Source: Streptomyces antioxidans (GTDB taxonomy: Bacteria; Actinomycetota; Actinomycetes; Streptomycetales; Streptomycetaceae). Taken from it: a stretch of DNA of 64,000 nucleotides. The stretch spans positions 1 through 64,000 of the forward strand of contig NZ_LAKD02000057.1 of NCBI RefSeq assembly GCF_000968685.2. The letters are read 5' to 3'. The position numbers were made by a program, and so were the translations under genes. Below are positions 9,054 to 18,171 of this stretch, in pieces. The stretch's first letter is position 1, and every line of letters begins with the position of its first letter. A model generated the notes under the pieces. It was not told the DNA's origin, did not search any database, and saw only the letters and a program-made list of their open reading frames with translations.

Positions 9054-9355
9054 TCACCCCTTCACCGCCCCCGATGTCATCCTGGAGATCACCGACCGCC
9101 GGAAGATCAGGACGAGGACGGCGATGGGCACGGTGGCCGCCATCGCACCGGCCTAGATCGTGCCGTAGGGGACGGTGTACTGGCTGGTGAACAGGGTCAT
9201 CCCGCCCTGCACCGTACGGAAGGCGTCCTCGCTGTTGAAGGTGAGGGCCAGCAGGAACTCCGCCCAGGTGGCAGTGAAGGTGAACAGCCCCGGCCGTGAA
9301 CAGCCCCGGCCGCGCCAGCGGGAGGATGACCGAGACCACCGTGCGCAGCGGACTC
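9054..9355 (-). pseudogene. Remnant of sugar ABC transporter permease (MalG/AglG-like)
   Basis: The 3' third of a binding-protein-dependent permease gene, reading toward the glucosidase. Recognisable pieces are TVVSVILPLARPGLF, then FTATWAEFLLALTFNSE, TLFTSQYTVPYGTI, and the C-terminal FRRSVISRMTSGAVKG. It is broken three ways: the 5' part is missing, a 16-bp tandem duplication (9280-9295 and 9296-9311, unit GTGAACAGCCCCGGCC) shifts the frame, and an in-frame TAG sits at 9153-9155. Its 5' break abuts the LacI remnant, marking one deletion junction near 9355. Confidence 0.85.
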
Positions 9356-9850
9356 GCGCCGGCGCATCGCCTTCCTCCAGTCCAGCGACGACACCGGCTT
9401 CTACTGGAGCTCCAAGGAACGGCTCATCGGCTACCGCCAGACACTGGAGGAGGCCGGGCTGCCGTACGACGAGGAGCTGGTCCTCTACCCCGTCGCCCGG
9501 TACCGCCGCGGCATCCGCGAGGCCGTCGGCCAACTGCTGAGCCTGCGCAACCCGCCCACCGCCGTCTTCGCCGAGCCCGACGAGGTGCTGATCGAGGTGG
9601 CGATCGAGGTGATGGGGGGTCCTGCGCTCCTCCGGCGTCGACATCCCGGGCCGGATGTCCGTACTGGGCTTCGACGACCACCGCCTCGCCGAATGGCTCG
9701 ACCTCACGACCGTCGCCCAGCCGGTCGAGGACATCGGCCGCGCCGCCGCGGAACTGGCCCGCTCGATCATCGACGACCCGGAGGCCGACCCCGCCCGCCA
9801 GGTGGTCTTCCCCACCCGGGTCATCCCCCGGGGCAGTACGGCCCCACCGC
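9356..9850 (+). pseudogene. Remnant of LacI-family sugar regulator
   Basis: The C-terminal half of a LacI/GalR repressor. It begins abruptly at RRIAFLQSSDDTGFYWSSKE, continues through LRNPPTAVFAEPDEVL, shifts frame at a G6 run (9614-9619), and resumes with VDIPGRMSVLGFDDHRLAEW and PVEDIGRAAAELA. The DNA-binding domain and half of the sensor domain are absent. It once probably controlled the divergent maltose/alpha-glucoside operon. It now runs into rnpB without a clear native stop. Confidence 0.82.
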
Positions 9851-9961
9851 CCCCGCGTACGGCGGGAGACCAGCCACCCCCAGGAACCGAATGCCCCCAA
9901 GCCCCCAAGCCCTCCGGCCCGATCTCGGCCCGCCCGCCCGCCGGGTATCATGGTCAACACG

Positions 9962-10372
9962 GCGGACGAGCCGGCCGGGCGGTCGCGTCGGGGCTTCAGG
10001 GCCTCGCCGAGGAACGTCCGGGCTCCACAGGGCAGGGTGGTGGGTAACGCCCACCCGGGGTGACCCGCGGGACAGTGCCACAGAAAACAGACCGCCGGAC
10101 GCCGCGAGGCGACCGGTAAGGGTGAAACGGTGGTGTAAGAGACCACCAGCGTCCGAGGTGACTCGGACGGCTCGGTAAACCCCACCCGGAGCAAGGTCAA
10201 GAGGAGCCGCCACCCGGCGGCTCTGCGCGGACGACCGAGGGCTGCCCGCCCGAGTCCGCGGGTAGACCGCACGAGACCGGCGGCAACGCCGGTCCTAGAT
10301 GGATGGCCGCCTCCCCGAGGGCCGCGAGGCCCCCGGGAGACAGAACCCGGCGTACAGGCCGACTCGTCCGCC
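9962..10372 (+). ncRNA. rnpB: RNase P RNA (bacterial type A)
   Basis: About 410 bases containing the conserved core: GAGGAACGTCCGGGCTCCAC near 10008, ACAGAAAACAGACCGCC near 10080, GGTAAGGGTGAAACGGTG near 10118, AGATGGATGGCCGCC near 10299, and ACAGAACCCGGCGTACAGGC near 10340. The ends GGACGAG and CTCGTCC can pair to close helix P1. It is the catalytic RNA that matures tRNA 5' ends. Coding frames across this stretch are artefacts. The mobile-element remnant begins about 145 bases downstream. Confidence 0.96.
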
Positions 10373-10515
10373 ATTAGCTCTCTGACCAGGGCCTATGCCC
10401 TGTTCGGGACGCTCGGCCGGATCGCCGCACTTTGCTCTTCTACCTGGGAGTTCCCGGTAGTTCCCGCGCGAGTGTGCATTGGTTGTGCATTGGGGCCGTG
10501 GGGCGGGGCGGGCTG

Positions 10516-11141
10516 ATGGCAGGCGAGAGGTCGAGACGCGTCAGCAGTCGGGCGGGGGCTTCTTTCGAGCGGGCGGTCACGCTTCGGGCGGTGACGCTGA
10601 TCACGGCCGCGGTGGTGGGGCTGACGTTTTTGTTCGGCTTCGGCAATGTACGGACGCTGGCGCTGCGGTTGGGCGTCCCGCCGTGGGTGGCGCGCCCTTG
10701 GTGGCCCCGGCGCTGGACCTTTCTGCGCTGGGCTCGCTGCTGGGCACCCGGTACCTGGCCCTGAAGGGCGAGAGTCGGTAACAGCTCCGGCCAGCCCGTC
10801 GGCTGCTGGTCTTCTCCGGTCTGATGACGTTGGCGCTGAACGCGATGGATCTGTTGCTGGCTGCTGAGAACGGTAAAGCTGCCTTCGATGCGGTGGGACA
10901 CGCTGCGGTGATGATCGAGCAGAAGAGCGTCGAAGTTGACCAGCCGCATGTCCTGGCCCGATCGGAAGATGATCAGCGTAGTCAGCTTGGAGCTGACGAA
11001 GATGACCTTCTGGAGCGTGCCTTGGCGGAAGACGCGTGGCATTGGGAGACGTATCAGCGGTCGATTTCGGCTGAGACGCTACGAAAGCGACTGCATGTTG
11101 GCGCGGCCAGGTCCCGGACGTTGGTGTCCATGGTGCGCTAG
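10516..11141 (+). pseudogene. Broken DUF2637-type protein of an integrative element
   Basis: Similar to DUF2637 proteins carried by Streptomyces pSAM2-like integrative elements. The segments are TAAVVGLTFLFGFGNV (membrane helix), LGVPPWVA, then after a frameshift near 10685 PLVAPALDLSALGSLLGTRYL, a TAA at 10779-10781, QLRPARRLLVFSG, and a C-terminal helix-turn-helix-like ISAETLRKRLHVGAARSR. The frameshift and nonsense codon make it non-functional. It marks an old element scar next to rnpB and shares a 64-bp segment with 48772-48835. Confidence 0.8.
10555..10618 (+). repeat. 64-bp direct repeat, left copy
   Basis: Lies within the DUF2637 pseudogene. It is 63/64 identical, same orientation, to 48772-48835; the single difference is C versus T (10604 versus 48821). 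It starts GGGGCTTCTTTCGAGC and ends GCGGTGGTGG. Similarity stops sharply on both sides. The pair brackets the CRISPR island and metabolite cluster (about 38 kb). Confidence 0.95.
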
Positions 11142-11399
11142 ATGAGGGCTGGGGGAGGCGACGAGGGGGGGCATCGTCTGGCGAGGGTGGTCCTTCACCT
11201 TCTCTGCCTTGTGGTCAGGCCGCGGCGCGGGCGAGGAAGGCCCGAGGTGAGCCCCTCTATAGTGCCCCTCGATGCGGCGGCATCCATAAGTGGCGGTATG
11301 GCGGGGAAGCGGTAGGAGGCTGTGCTGACGACCGTTCATGTTCGGGAAGATGGTATGAACTGCGTGGAAGCGTGCGCCGTGGACCACGCATTGCATATG

Positions 11400-11471
11400 C
11401 CTGGAATGCCGGATTTGGTGAAAGTGCTCTTCCGGGAACCGACTCCCAGATAAACGTGCAGGTCACGGAGT
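11400..11471 (+). promoter_or_regulatory. CRISPR array 1 leader
   Basis: The 330 bases between the DUF2637 remnant and array 1 hold no supportable gene. The last part looks like a type I-E leader: it has GTGAAAGT and ends GCAGGTCACGGAGT directly before the first repeat. Array 3's leader ends almost identically (GCAGGTCACGCAGT). Uniform repeats at this end and degenerate ones at the far end agree with a left-hand leader and rightward transcription. Confidence 0.6.
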
Positions 11472-12354
11472 CTGCTCCCCGCGCCCGCGGGGATGGTCCC
11501 GAGACGCAGTACAAGGAGATGCGGCAGCAGGACTGCTCCCCGCGCCCGCGGGGATGGTCCCGCGCGGCGGGTGCGCGGGACGTAGGTGGGCTCCTGCTCC
11601 CCGCGCCCGCGGGGATGGTCCCGACCGGCGCGAGCGATGCCGCGACTGTGGCGTCTGCTCCCCGCGCCCGCGGGGATGGTCCCAGCAAGACGAGGACACG
11701 CGCGTCACCGCGGCTCTGCTCCCCGCGCCCGCGGGGATGGTCCCAACATCTCGCGCATCTGGGAGACCGACCCTGGCTGCTCCCCGCGCCCGCGGGGATG
11801 GTCCCACCCGCCTGCGCCGCACGATCCAAGACTTGGACTGCTCCCCGCGCCCGCGGGGATGGTCCCCACCTCGCCTACATGGGAATCACCGCCGTGCTCT
11901 GCTCCCCGCGCCCGCGGGGATGGTCCCCCGGCAAGCCCCGACGGCGCCGCCCCAACGAACTGCTCCCCGCGCCCGCGGGGATGGTCCCGTCATTATGGCT
12001 GGTCAGAGCGCTGTAGCCCTCTGCTCCCCGCGCCCGCGGGGATGGTCCCCCGATCCTTGTGACCGTGAGGGATGGATGCGGCTGCTCCCCGCGCCCGCGG
12101 GGATGGTCCCGATGAGCTGATGGCCGGGCACAAGCGGTGGTGCTGCTCCCCGCACCCGCGGGGATGGTCCCTACGAGAAGGCGTACGAGAAGCGGCTGGA
12201 GAGCTGCTCCCCGCGCCTGCGGGGATGGCCCCAAGGCCATGGGCCTGATCCTCCAGGCGCTCATCTGTTCCCCGAACACGGGGGGCTGGTCCTCGTCCCA
12301 GCTACCGCCTCACTGCGGTGGACTGCTGCTCCCCGCGTCTGCGGGGTCGGCCCG
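11472..12354 (+). CRISPR. CRISPR array 1, type I-E, 15 repeats
   Basis: Fifteen 29-bp repeats at 61-bp spacing (32-bp spacers), starting at 11472, 11533 and so on to 12326. The repeat starts CTGCTCCCCGCGCCCGCGG and ends GGATGGTCCC. It folds into a CCCCGC/GCGGGG stem with a GCCC loop and would give an ATGGTCCC 5' handle. Repeats 1-11 are uniform; the one at 12143 has GCACCC; those at 12204, 12265 and 12326 are increasingly degenerate, identifying the leader-distal end. All 14 spacers are different by eye. It sits upstream of the Cascade operon on the same strand. Confidence 0.97.
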
Positions 12355-12723
12355 GGCCCGCCTCTGGCGGATCGGATCATGCCGTTGGCGCGGGCTCCAT
12401 ATAGCGCACGACGGATGCGGCGCCTGGGAAATACTCCGCTGGTCGCAGGGCCAGCCGCCTCTCAGGTTGACGCCGGCCTGCGGGTAAGCGTTGTACCGAG
12501 GGCGGGCGCGGGCCTCACCCGAGCTCACCCCCGGTGATCCCCGCGCTCGCGGGGCCAACCCGCTGTGAAGACGTAGGAACGGAACATCCCCGACCCGCGA
12601 TGGTGCGTTGGCGAGTAAGACTGGGGCAGGTGGATTCTGGCATTCATCATGCGGAGCCGTGGGCTGGTGTGCAAGGCTGACGCCACGTCGTTAGACGGAG
12701 GAAATTGGGAGGGGAGCCCAATT
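12355..12723 (+). other. Region between array 1 and Cascade operon
   Basis: No gene is supportable here. It holds one stray degenerate repeat (12533-12561) and must contain the Cascade promoter. An AGACGGAGGAAATTGGGAGG stretch at its 3' end carries two purine-rich ribosome-site candidates, the second (GGAGGGGAG, 12708-12716) placed correctly for TTG 12724. ATG 12649 is in frame with cas8e but has no ribosome site. Confidence 0.5.
12533..12561 (+). repeat. Stray degenerate CRISPR repeat
   Basis: A 29-base copy starting GGTGATCCCCGCGCTCGCGG and ending GGGCCAACCC. It retains the stem-loop but is about 180 bases past the last array-1 repeat and out of the 61-bp phase. Probably a relic of an older, longer array. 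Confidence 0.6.
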
Positions 12724-14448
12724 TTGTTCAGTTTGCTGGATGAGCCGTGGCTGTCTGCGAGGACTGTCGGCACAATTGCAGGAGGAGAGCCGCAGGGCGG
12801 GCTTGGTCCGGTCGAGAAGGCTGGCGTTCGGCGTCTCCTTCTGAACGCAGATCAGTTCCAGGACATCGTGGTCGACCTGCCCACGCAGAAGCCCGCGATC
12901 TTCCGCCAGTTGCTATTGCCGATCGTCGTTGACGCTCTCGGTCCGCCTGCGGATGCCGCCGAGTGGTTGGATATGTTCCGTGCGGGGGCCTTCTCGCCTC
13001 AGCAGAGTGCAATCTTGACCGCTTACCTGGATAAACACCGCCAGTCCTTCGATCTGCTCGATGCCGTCCATCCCTTCGCTCAAGTGGCGGGGTTGCACAC
13101 GGCGAAGGGTGAGACCAAGGGATCAAGCCTGCTGATCGCCACAGCCGCTACGGGTAATAACGTGCCGTTGTTCTCCTCCCGCACTGAGGGAGATCCGCTG
13201 CCGCTCACCCCGGCGCAGGCAGCCCGCTGGCTGGTCCATACGCACTGCTGGGACACGGCCGCCATCAAAACCGGTGTCGTCGGTGACCCGCAGGTCAAGA
13301 CAGGCAAGACGACCGGTAACCCAGTCGGGCCCCTGGGGCAGTTGGGCGTCGTCATGCCGGTGGGGCGCACCATCTTTGAAACTCTCCTGTTGAACATCCC
13401 CTTCGGTCAGGCTCCGCTTTCGGATGACCGGCCGCAATGGCGGCGTCGCGCCGTCGAGGGCAGGGTCGAGGACACGCTGTCGTGTGCCATGCCTGCTTGG
13501 CAGATCCGCCCGTCCCGTGGGCTGCTGGATGTGTGGACGTGGCAGGCACGGCGTATCCGGCTTGTCCCTGAGGAAACTCAGGCGGAAGTGCGGGTCCAGC
13601 GAGTCATTGTCGCAGCTGGTGACCGGCTCGATACCGCGCCCGATCACGAACCGCACACCTCGTGGATTGTCGAGAGCGCAAAAGCCCGGAAGAAGCAGGC
13701 CGGAAAGCCTGGGGCGGCATCCGCTGTACGCCCTCGTCGGCATCAGCCAGGCAGGGCAGCCTGGCGTGGTCTGGAGGCCCTGCTCGCCGTCAGCCGTGTC
13801 AGCGAACAGCGAGAGGCGACGGACACTCGGACTGGTTTCCATACCAGCGTCCTGCTTGATCAGCTCAGTGTGGTGCGGGAAGGATTGCCTCTGGGGTATC
13901 CGCTGCGGCTGGAGCTGACCGGCATGGTCTACGGCATTCAATCATCGGTTATTGAAGATGTGTTCTTCGATGAGATCCCGTTGCCAGTGGCCGCGTTGAA
14001 CCCGGACGGCATCATCTTCGGCTGCGTGCTGGAGGCTGTGGCGCAGGCGGAGAAGCTTGCCGGTGCGGTGAATAATCTCTCCTCCGACCTGCGGCGGGCC
14101 GCCGGCAGTGAGCCGATTCCCTGGGACAAGGGACAGCGCCCGGGTGAGACCCTGCTGCACGCTCTCGATCCGTTGATGCGACGCCTGCTGGTCGGGCTGC
14201 GTGAGGTCGGTGAGGATTTCGACCGGTCCGAGCAAGGGCTCGAGGCGTGGGAGGAGAAAGCGGGGCGGGAGGCGTGGAAGGTAGCCGAGCAGGTTTTCTC
14301 CACCGCGGCTCCCAGTCTCTTCAGCGGCCGGATCGTGGCCAAAGACGGCAAGGAACGTGCGTATCGGCTCAGCACTGCCGAGCGCGGATTCCGAGACCGG
14401 ATGGACGCGATCCTCACCCGCCGGGCTGCTCGACGTAAGGCCGCCTGA
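12724..14448 (+). CDS. cas8e: Cas8e (CasA/Cse1), Cascade large subunit
   Basis: A 574-residue large subunit of type I-E Cascade, which recognises the PAM and recruits Cas3. The family N-terminus FSLLDEPWLSARTVG follows directly from TTG 12724, which has GGAGGGGAG 7 bases upstream; an in-frame ATG at 12649 would add 25 unconserved residues. Other family features are PTQKPAIFRQLLLPIV, the loop region GNNVPLFSSRTEGDPLPLTPAQAARWL, and a C-terminal helical bundle ending AERGFRDRMDAIL. First gene of a tight five-gene operon with cas11e, cas7e, cas5e and cas6e. Confidence 0.95.
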   Translation: MFSLLDEPWLSARTVGTIAGGEPQGGLGPVEKAGVRRLLLNADQFQDIVVDLPTQKPAIFRQLLLPIVVDALGPPADAAEWLDMFRAGAFSPQQSAILTAYLDKHRQSFDLLDAVHPFAQVAGLHTAKGETKGSSLLIATAATGNNVPLFSSRTEGDPLPLTPAQAARWLVHTHCWDTAAIKTGVVGDPQVKTGKTTGNPVGPLGQLGVVMPVGRTIFETLLLNIPFGQAPLSDDRPQWRRRAVEGRVEDTLSCAMPAWQIRPSRGLLDVWTWQARRIRLVPEETQAEVRVQRVIVAAGDRLDTAPDHEPHTSWIVESAKARKKQAGKPGAASAVRPRRHQPGRAAWRGLEALLAVSRVSEQREATDTRTGFHTSVLLDQLSVVREGLPLGYPLRLELTGMVYGIQSSVIEDVFFDEIPLPVAALNPDGIIFGCVLEAVAQAEKLAGAVNNLSSDLRRAAGSEPIPWDKGQRPGETLLHALDPLMRRLLVGLREVGEDFDRSEQGLEAWEEKAGREAWKVAEQVFSTAAPSLFSGRIVAKDGKERAYRLSTAERGFRDRMDAILTRRAARRKAA

Positions 14449-14516
14449 GCGCTGGCCGCGGACAATCGGCGTAGGACACCACCACCATCGAGATCTCCGC
14501 AGGAAGGGTGCACGCT

Positions 14517-15131
14517 GTGCCCACCGCCCCTGACCCCACTAGCACCTCGACGACCTCCATCACCCGCTATTGGGCCCAGTACGTCCGAACCGACGGAACC
14601 TGGCGCATGGATCCCAGGAGCAAGGCACCAATGGAGCCCCCTGGGGAAGACCTGGCCGCCTTGCGGTCGGGGCTAGGCCACACCGCGGCTACCGTCCCCG
14701 CGCTCTGGCCCTTCTACACCAGTTCTACCGACGGACAGGTCACCCCGGAACTCGAGGCCGAGCACGCGGCCCTGTCGCTCTACGGCCTCCATCAGCAAAG
14801 CCAGCGCCGCCCCATGCACAAGCCCAGAGCGAGTGTGGGGGAGGCCCTGCGCGCCTTGCGCCGCAGCGACCGCTTCAGCGAGGAGGCCGTTGACCGCCGG
14901 GTCGCGGCCGCGGTGAACGCCACTTCTGTGCCCACCCTGGTGTACCGGCTGCGCGGACTGGTCACACAACTGCGTACCATCGGCCAGCCATTGGACTACG
15001 ACCGACTGCTGCGTGACATCAAGGACTGGCATTACCCCGAATCGCGCCGGCGTGTCCGCCGCAGCTGGGGACTCGCGTACCACACATGGGGCTCGCGGCC
15101 TGACACGGAAGCTCCCGTGAACGCCTCCTAG
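14517..15131 (+). CDS. cas11e: Cas11e (CasB/Cse2), Cascade small subunit
   Basis: A helical small subunit of about 204 residues; two copies line the Cascade belly and stabilise the displaced DNA strand. Family features include SITRYWAQYV near the start, AALSLYGLHQQSQ, VGEALRALRRSDRFSEEAVDRRVAA, and the C-terminal YDRLLRDIKDWHYPESRRRVRRSWG. GTG 14517 lies about 9 bases after AGGAAGG; GTG 14508 abuts that site and is less likely. Lies 68 bases after cas8e. Confidence 0.93.
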   Translation: MPTAPDPTSTSTTSITRYWAQYVRTDGTWRMDPRSKAPMEPPGEDLAALRSGLGHTAATVPALWPFYTSSTDGQVTPELEAEHAALSLYGLHQQSQRRPMHKPRASVGEALRALRRSDRFSEEAVDRRVAAAVNATSVPTLVYRLRGLVTQLRTIGQPLDYDRLLRDIKDWHYPESRRRVRRSWGLAYHTWGSRPDTEAPVNAS

Positions 15132-15269
15132 AGCTCACCGGCAGACCTCTGGGTGCTCGCCTGCTCACGCCGACGCCACACCGCCACCATCCTGGGCGAC
15201 CTCGCCGTGATCGAAGCATGCAAAGGCCGCACCCGCTGCACTTCACCGACCGCTTCACCGGAGGACCTC

Positions 15270-16421
15270 ATGGCACTTCCCCTGCCTCGTACGTACGTCG
15301 ATGTCCATATCCTGCAGACCGTGCCCCCGGCCAACCTCAACCGCGACGACCAGGGCAATCCCAAAGAGGCGTACTACGGCGGCGTCCGCCGATCCCGGGT
15401 CTCCTCCCAAGCGTGGAAGCGTGCCACCCGCGTCCACTTCACCGAGCGGGTAACCGAGCAGGACCTGGCTACCCGCACCCGGCGTATCAACGGGGCCCTC
15501 GCCGACAGGATTGCCGATCGGACTGGGCTGGACACCGAGGCATCGACCCGCTTGGCGGGCGCACTGCTGGCACCGCTGAAGATCAGTGCCGGCAAGAAGG
15601 AGGGCGACACCGCCTATCTGTTCTTCTACGGCCATCGCCAGCTCGACGACGTGGCCGCGCTCATCCACGACCGGGCTGCTGAACTCGCCGCTCTCGACGA
15701 CACGGAGCTGGCCGCCGAGATCAAGCAGCTGCCGGTCCAGGAAAAATTCAGCACTGGTCACCCCATGGACGTCGCCTTGTTCGGCCGCATGGTCGCCGAC
15801 ATCCCGGCCTTGAACGTCGACGCGGCCACACAGGTGGCTCATGCGCTGTCCACCCATGCTGTCGAGCTGGAATTCGACTACTTCACAGCGGTCGACGACG
15901 AGACGAAGAAGGGGGAGGAGACCGGTGCGGGCATGATCGGGACCATCGGCTTCAACTCCGCCACCCTCTACCGCTACGCGTCGGTCGGCTTGCACCAGCT
16001 CTTGCGCAACCTCACGGATCAGGAGGCGGCCGTCACCGCGGTCGAGGAGTTCGTCACTTCCTTCGCTCGCTCCATGCCCACCGGCTACGGCAATTCCTTC
16101 GCCCACCGGACTCTGCCCAGCCTGGTCGCGGTCGTGGTGCGCGACGACCAGCCGGTGAATCTCGTCTCCGCCTTCGAAGAGCCGGTCGCGACCTCCTCCG
16201 GTATCGCAGCGGCCTCCGCCCGCCGCCTCGCACGCGAGTACGCAACGGCCACCCGGGCCTGGGGAGACGCGCCGGCTTTCACTTCCCTGTGCCACACCTT
16301 CACCGACAGCGGACAGACCACGGAGCTGCTCTCGGACACCTTCGGTGAGGCTGTCACCTTCCCCCAGCTCCTGGCCGGTCTGCGCACCTACCTCACCGAC
16401 ACCGTCAAGCAGGCCGCCTGA
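15270..16421 (+). CDS. cas7e: Cas7e (CasC/Cse4), Cascade backbone subunit
   Basis: A 383-residue RAMP-fold backbone protein; six copies bind the crRNA spacer. The N-terminus YVDVHILQTVPPANLNRDD and the RRSRVSSQAWKRATR motif are diagnostic. MDVALFGRMVADIPALNVDAATQVAHA and TGYGNSFAHRTLP are also family segments. ATG 15270 is chosen because GGAGG lies 5 bases upstream; the frame is open further upstream but not conserved. Its stop overlaps the cas5e start (ATGA at 16421). Confidence 0.96.
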   Translation: MALPLPRTYVDVHILQTVPPANLNRDDQGNPKEAYYGGVRRSRVSSQAWKRATRVHFTERVTEQDLATRTRRINGALADRIADRTGLDTEASTRLAGALLAPLKISAGKKEGDTAYLFFYGHRQLDDVAALIHDRAAELAALDDTELAAEIKQLPVQEKFSTGHPMDVALFGRMVADIPALNVDAATQVAHALSTHAVELEFDYFTAVDDETKKGEETGAGMIGTIGFNSATLYRYASVGLHQLLRNLTDQEAAVTAVEEFVTSFARSMPTGYGNSFAHRTLPSLVAVVVRDDQPVNLVSAFEEPVATSSGIAAASARRLAREYATATRAWGDAPAFTSLCHTFTDSGQTTELLSDTFGEAVTFPQLLAGLRTYLTDTVKQAA

Positions 16422-17284
16422 TGACACCACGTTCCACCAGCTCACAAGGAGCGCAAAGCAATAGCCAGGCGGTGTTGCTGCTCCGGCTGGCCGGGCCGCT
16501 CCAGGCGTGGGGCTCACGCAGTGCCTTCAACCGGCGTGAGACTAACGCAGAACCCACTAAATCCGGCGTGATCGGCCTGCTGGCAGCGGCAGCCGGACGT
16601 GCCCGCGAGGAACCTCTCGACGAGTTGCTTCCACTGCGCCTGGGCATCCGCGTCGACCAGCCCGGGACGCTGCTGCGTGATTACCACACTGTCAGCGACT
16701 ACCGGGGCCGGGCGCTGCCCCAGGCCGGCGTCTCGGCCAAGGGCCTCCAGAGGCCGACCTCACCGCCCAAACACACTCATGTGACAACCCGCTACTACCT
16801 CCAGGACGCGGTCTTCCTGGCCGCCGTCGGTGGTTCTCGCGAGCTGATGAAGACGCTGGACCACGCCGTCCGTGCCCCCGCGTTCCCACTCGCACTCGGG
16901 CGCCGCTCCTGCCCGCCCACCCAGCCGGTATCCCTCGGGCTCCGTGAGGGAAGCCTCGAGGATGTGCTGGGGGACGAGCCGTGGCAGGCATCTCGGCGAG
17001 CCCGCGAACAGTACGCCGCTCAGTGCGGTCGCGAGCGTGAGCTCGACCGTCCCCTGTATCCAGCGCGCATTGACCGCTCGGTCACCATCGAGGACCCCGA
17101 GGGCGACGATGTCCTCCATGACTCCCCAGTGTCCTTCGACCCCTACGCCCGCAGCTTCACCAGCCGGCGCGTGCGCCACGGCTGGCTGAGCATCCCCACC
17201 GGCTTTCCACAGCCCGACACCAACGTCACCGACGGCCAGGACGAGGCCGCCGGACATGACCCCTTCGCCCTGCTGGGCTGGTGA
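16421..17284 (+). CDS. cas5e: Cas5e (CasD)
   Basis: A 287-residue Cascade subunit that caps the crRNA 5' handle. The N-terminal RAMP strand LLLRLAGPLQAWGSRSAFNRRET and TKSGVIGLLAAAAGR are classic Cas5e. GRRSCPPTQPVSLGLREGSLEDVL lies mid-protein, and it ends DPFALLGW. Starts inside the cas7e stop (ATGA) and overlaps cas6e (GTGA), implying translational coupling. A 3' stump of a second cas5e is at 28439. Confidence 0.95.
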   Translation: MTPRSTSSQGAQSNSQAVLLLRLAGPLQAWGSRSAFNRRETNAEPTKSGVIGLLAAAAGRAREEPLDELLPLRLGIRVDQPGTLLRDYHTVSDYRGRALPQAGVSAKGLQRPTSPPKHTHVTTRYYLQDAVFLAAVGGSRELMKTLDHAVRAPAFPLALGRRSCPPTQPVSLGLREGSLEDVLGDEPWQASRRAREQYAAQCGRERELDRPLYPARIDRSVTIEDPEGDDVLHDSPVSFDPYARSFTSRRVRHGWLSIPTGFPQPDTNVTDGQDEAAGHDPFALLGW

Positions 17285-18096
17285 CCGCCATGACCTACCT
17301 CTCCCGGATCCGTATCAATCCACTCCGCGCCGAGAGCCGCGTACTGCTGGCCAATCCCCGCGCGATGCACGCCGCCGTCGTGGGCGGCATCCCCGGAAGC
17401 CCGGACAGAGAGCGCCTTCTGTGGCGACTTGACGCTGACAATCCCCACCGGCCATACCTGTTCGTCCTCACGCGGTCCAAGCCCGACTGGACCCACATCG
17501 TTGAGAAGGCCGGATGGCCCGACGCCGAGGGGGAACACGCAGCCGTCCGCGACTACACCACCCTCCTCGACCAGATCGCCACAGGACGGGAGTTCGCGTT
17601 CCGTCTGACCGCCAACCCGGTCCAGAACACTCAGAATCCGACTAGGCCCACGTCTGCCCAGGCAGCTCGCATTGCTGACGACTCAGAGGGTAAGCGCAGG
17701 AGGGGCTTCAGGATGGCCCATCGCACCGCACCCGCACAGCTCGACTGGTTTCTCACCCGCGCTGAACGGTGGGGTTTCGAGATTCCCGTATCCCGCACCG
17801 ATGCTCCTGCCCCCGGTCTGGCCCAAGCGACGGCCGACAGCGACTCCGGGGCTGAGAAGAGGGCCTGGGATCCGAACCCGGCGCGTGAGATACGTATCAC
17901 CGCCCACCGTCGCCACTCATTCACGAAGAACGGCAAAGGCCCCCGTGTCACCTTCCACAGCGTCACCTTCGAAGGCCGCCTGCGTGTCACCAACCCTGCC
18001 GCGTTCACCACCCGGCTCCTGGAAGGAATCGGCCCAGCCAAGGCCTATGGCTGCGGTCTGCTCACCCTCGCCCCACTCCGAGGTCAACAGGGCTGA
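17281..18096 (+). CDS. cas6e: Cas6e (CasE) crRNA endonuclease, copy 1
   Basis: A 271-residue repeat-cleaving RNase. Tandem ferredoxin folds: MTYLSRIRINPLRAESRVLLANPRAMHAAV gives the N-terminal strand/helix and candidate catalytic His, and the C-terminal Gly-rich loop GIGPAKAYGCGLLTLAPL is diagnostic. It overlaps cas5e by 4 bases and ends the Cascade operon. A second, diverged Cas6e is at 28624. This copy is nearest array 1, whose repeat loop is GCCC. Convergent with cas3. Confidence 0.95.
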   Translation: MTAMTYLSRIRINPLRAESRVLLANPRAMHAAVVGGIPGSPDRERLLWRLDADNPHRPYLFVLTRSKPDWTHIVEKAGWPDAEGEHAAVRDYTTLLDQIATGREFAFRLTANPVQNTQNPTRPTSAQAARIADDSEGKRRRGFRMAHRTAPAQLDWFLTRAERWGFEIPVSRTDAPAPGLAQATADSDSGAEKRAWDPNPAREIRITAHRRHSFTKNGKGPRVTFHSVTFEGRLRVTNPAAFTTRLLEGIGPAKAYGCGLLTLAPLRGQQG

Positions 18097-18171
18097 CGGG
18101 CGGAAACGATGGCCTCCAGGTGCTTCTTTGCAACGCCACGTTAAAGACGCCGCGTTCCCTTCCACCGCCCC

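Noticed and set aside
9424..10374. Long minus-strand open frame (316 codons)
   Set aside because: It lies across rnpB and the LacI remnant; its translation is Arg/Gly/Pro-rich noise and the RNA structure explains the sequence.
10373..10515. tRNA or att site next to rnpB
   Set aside because: No cloverleaf was found and no copy of the rnpB 3' end was found near the right boundary at 48.8 kb.
11257..12279. Open frames full of PRARGDGP / GTIPAGAGS repeats (also across arrays 2 and 3)
   Set aside because: These are translations of CRISPR repeats at 61-base period, not proteins.
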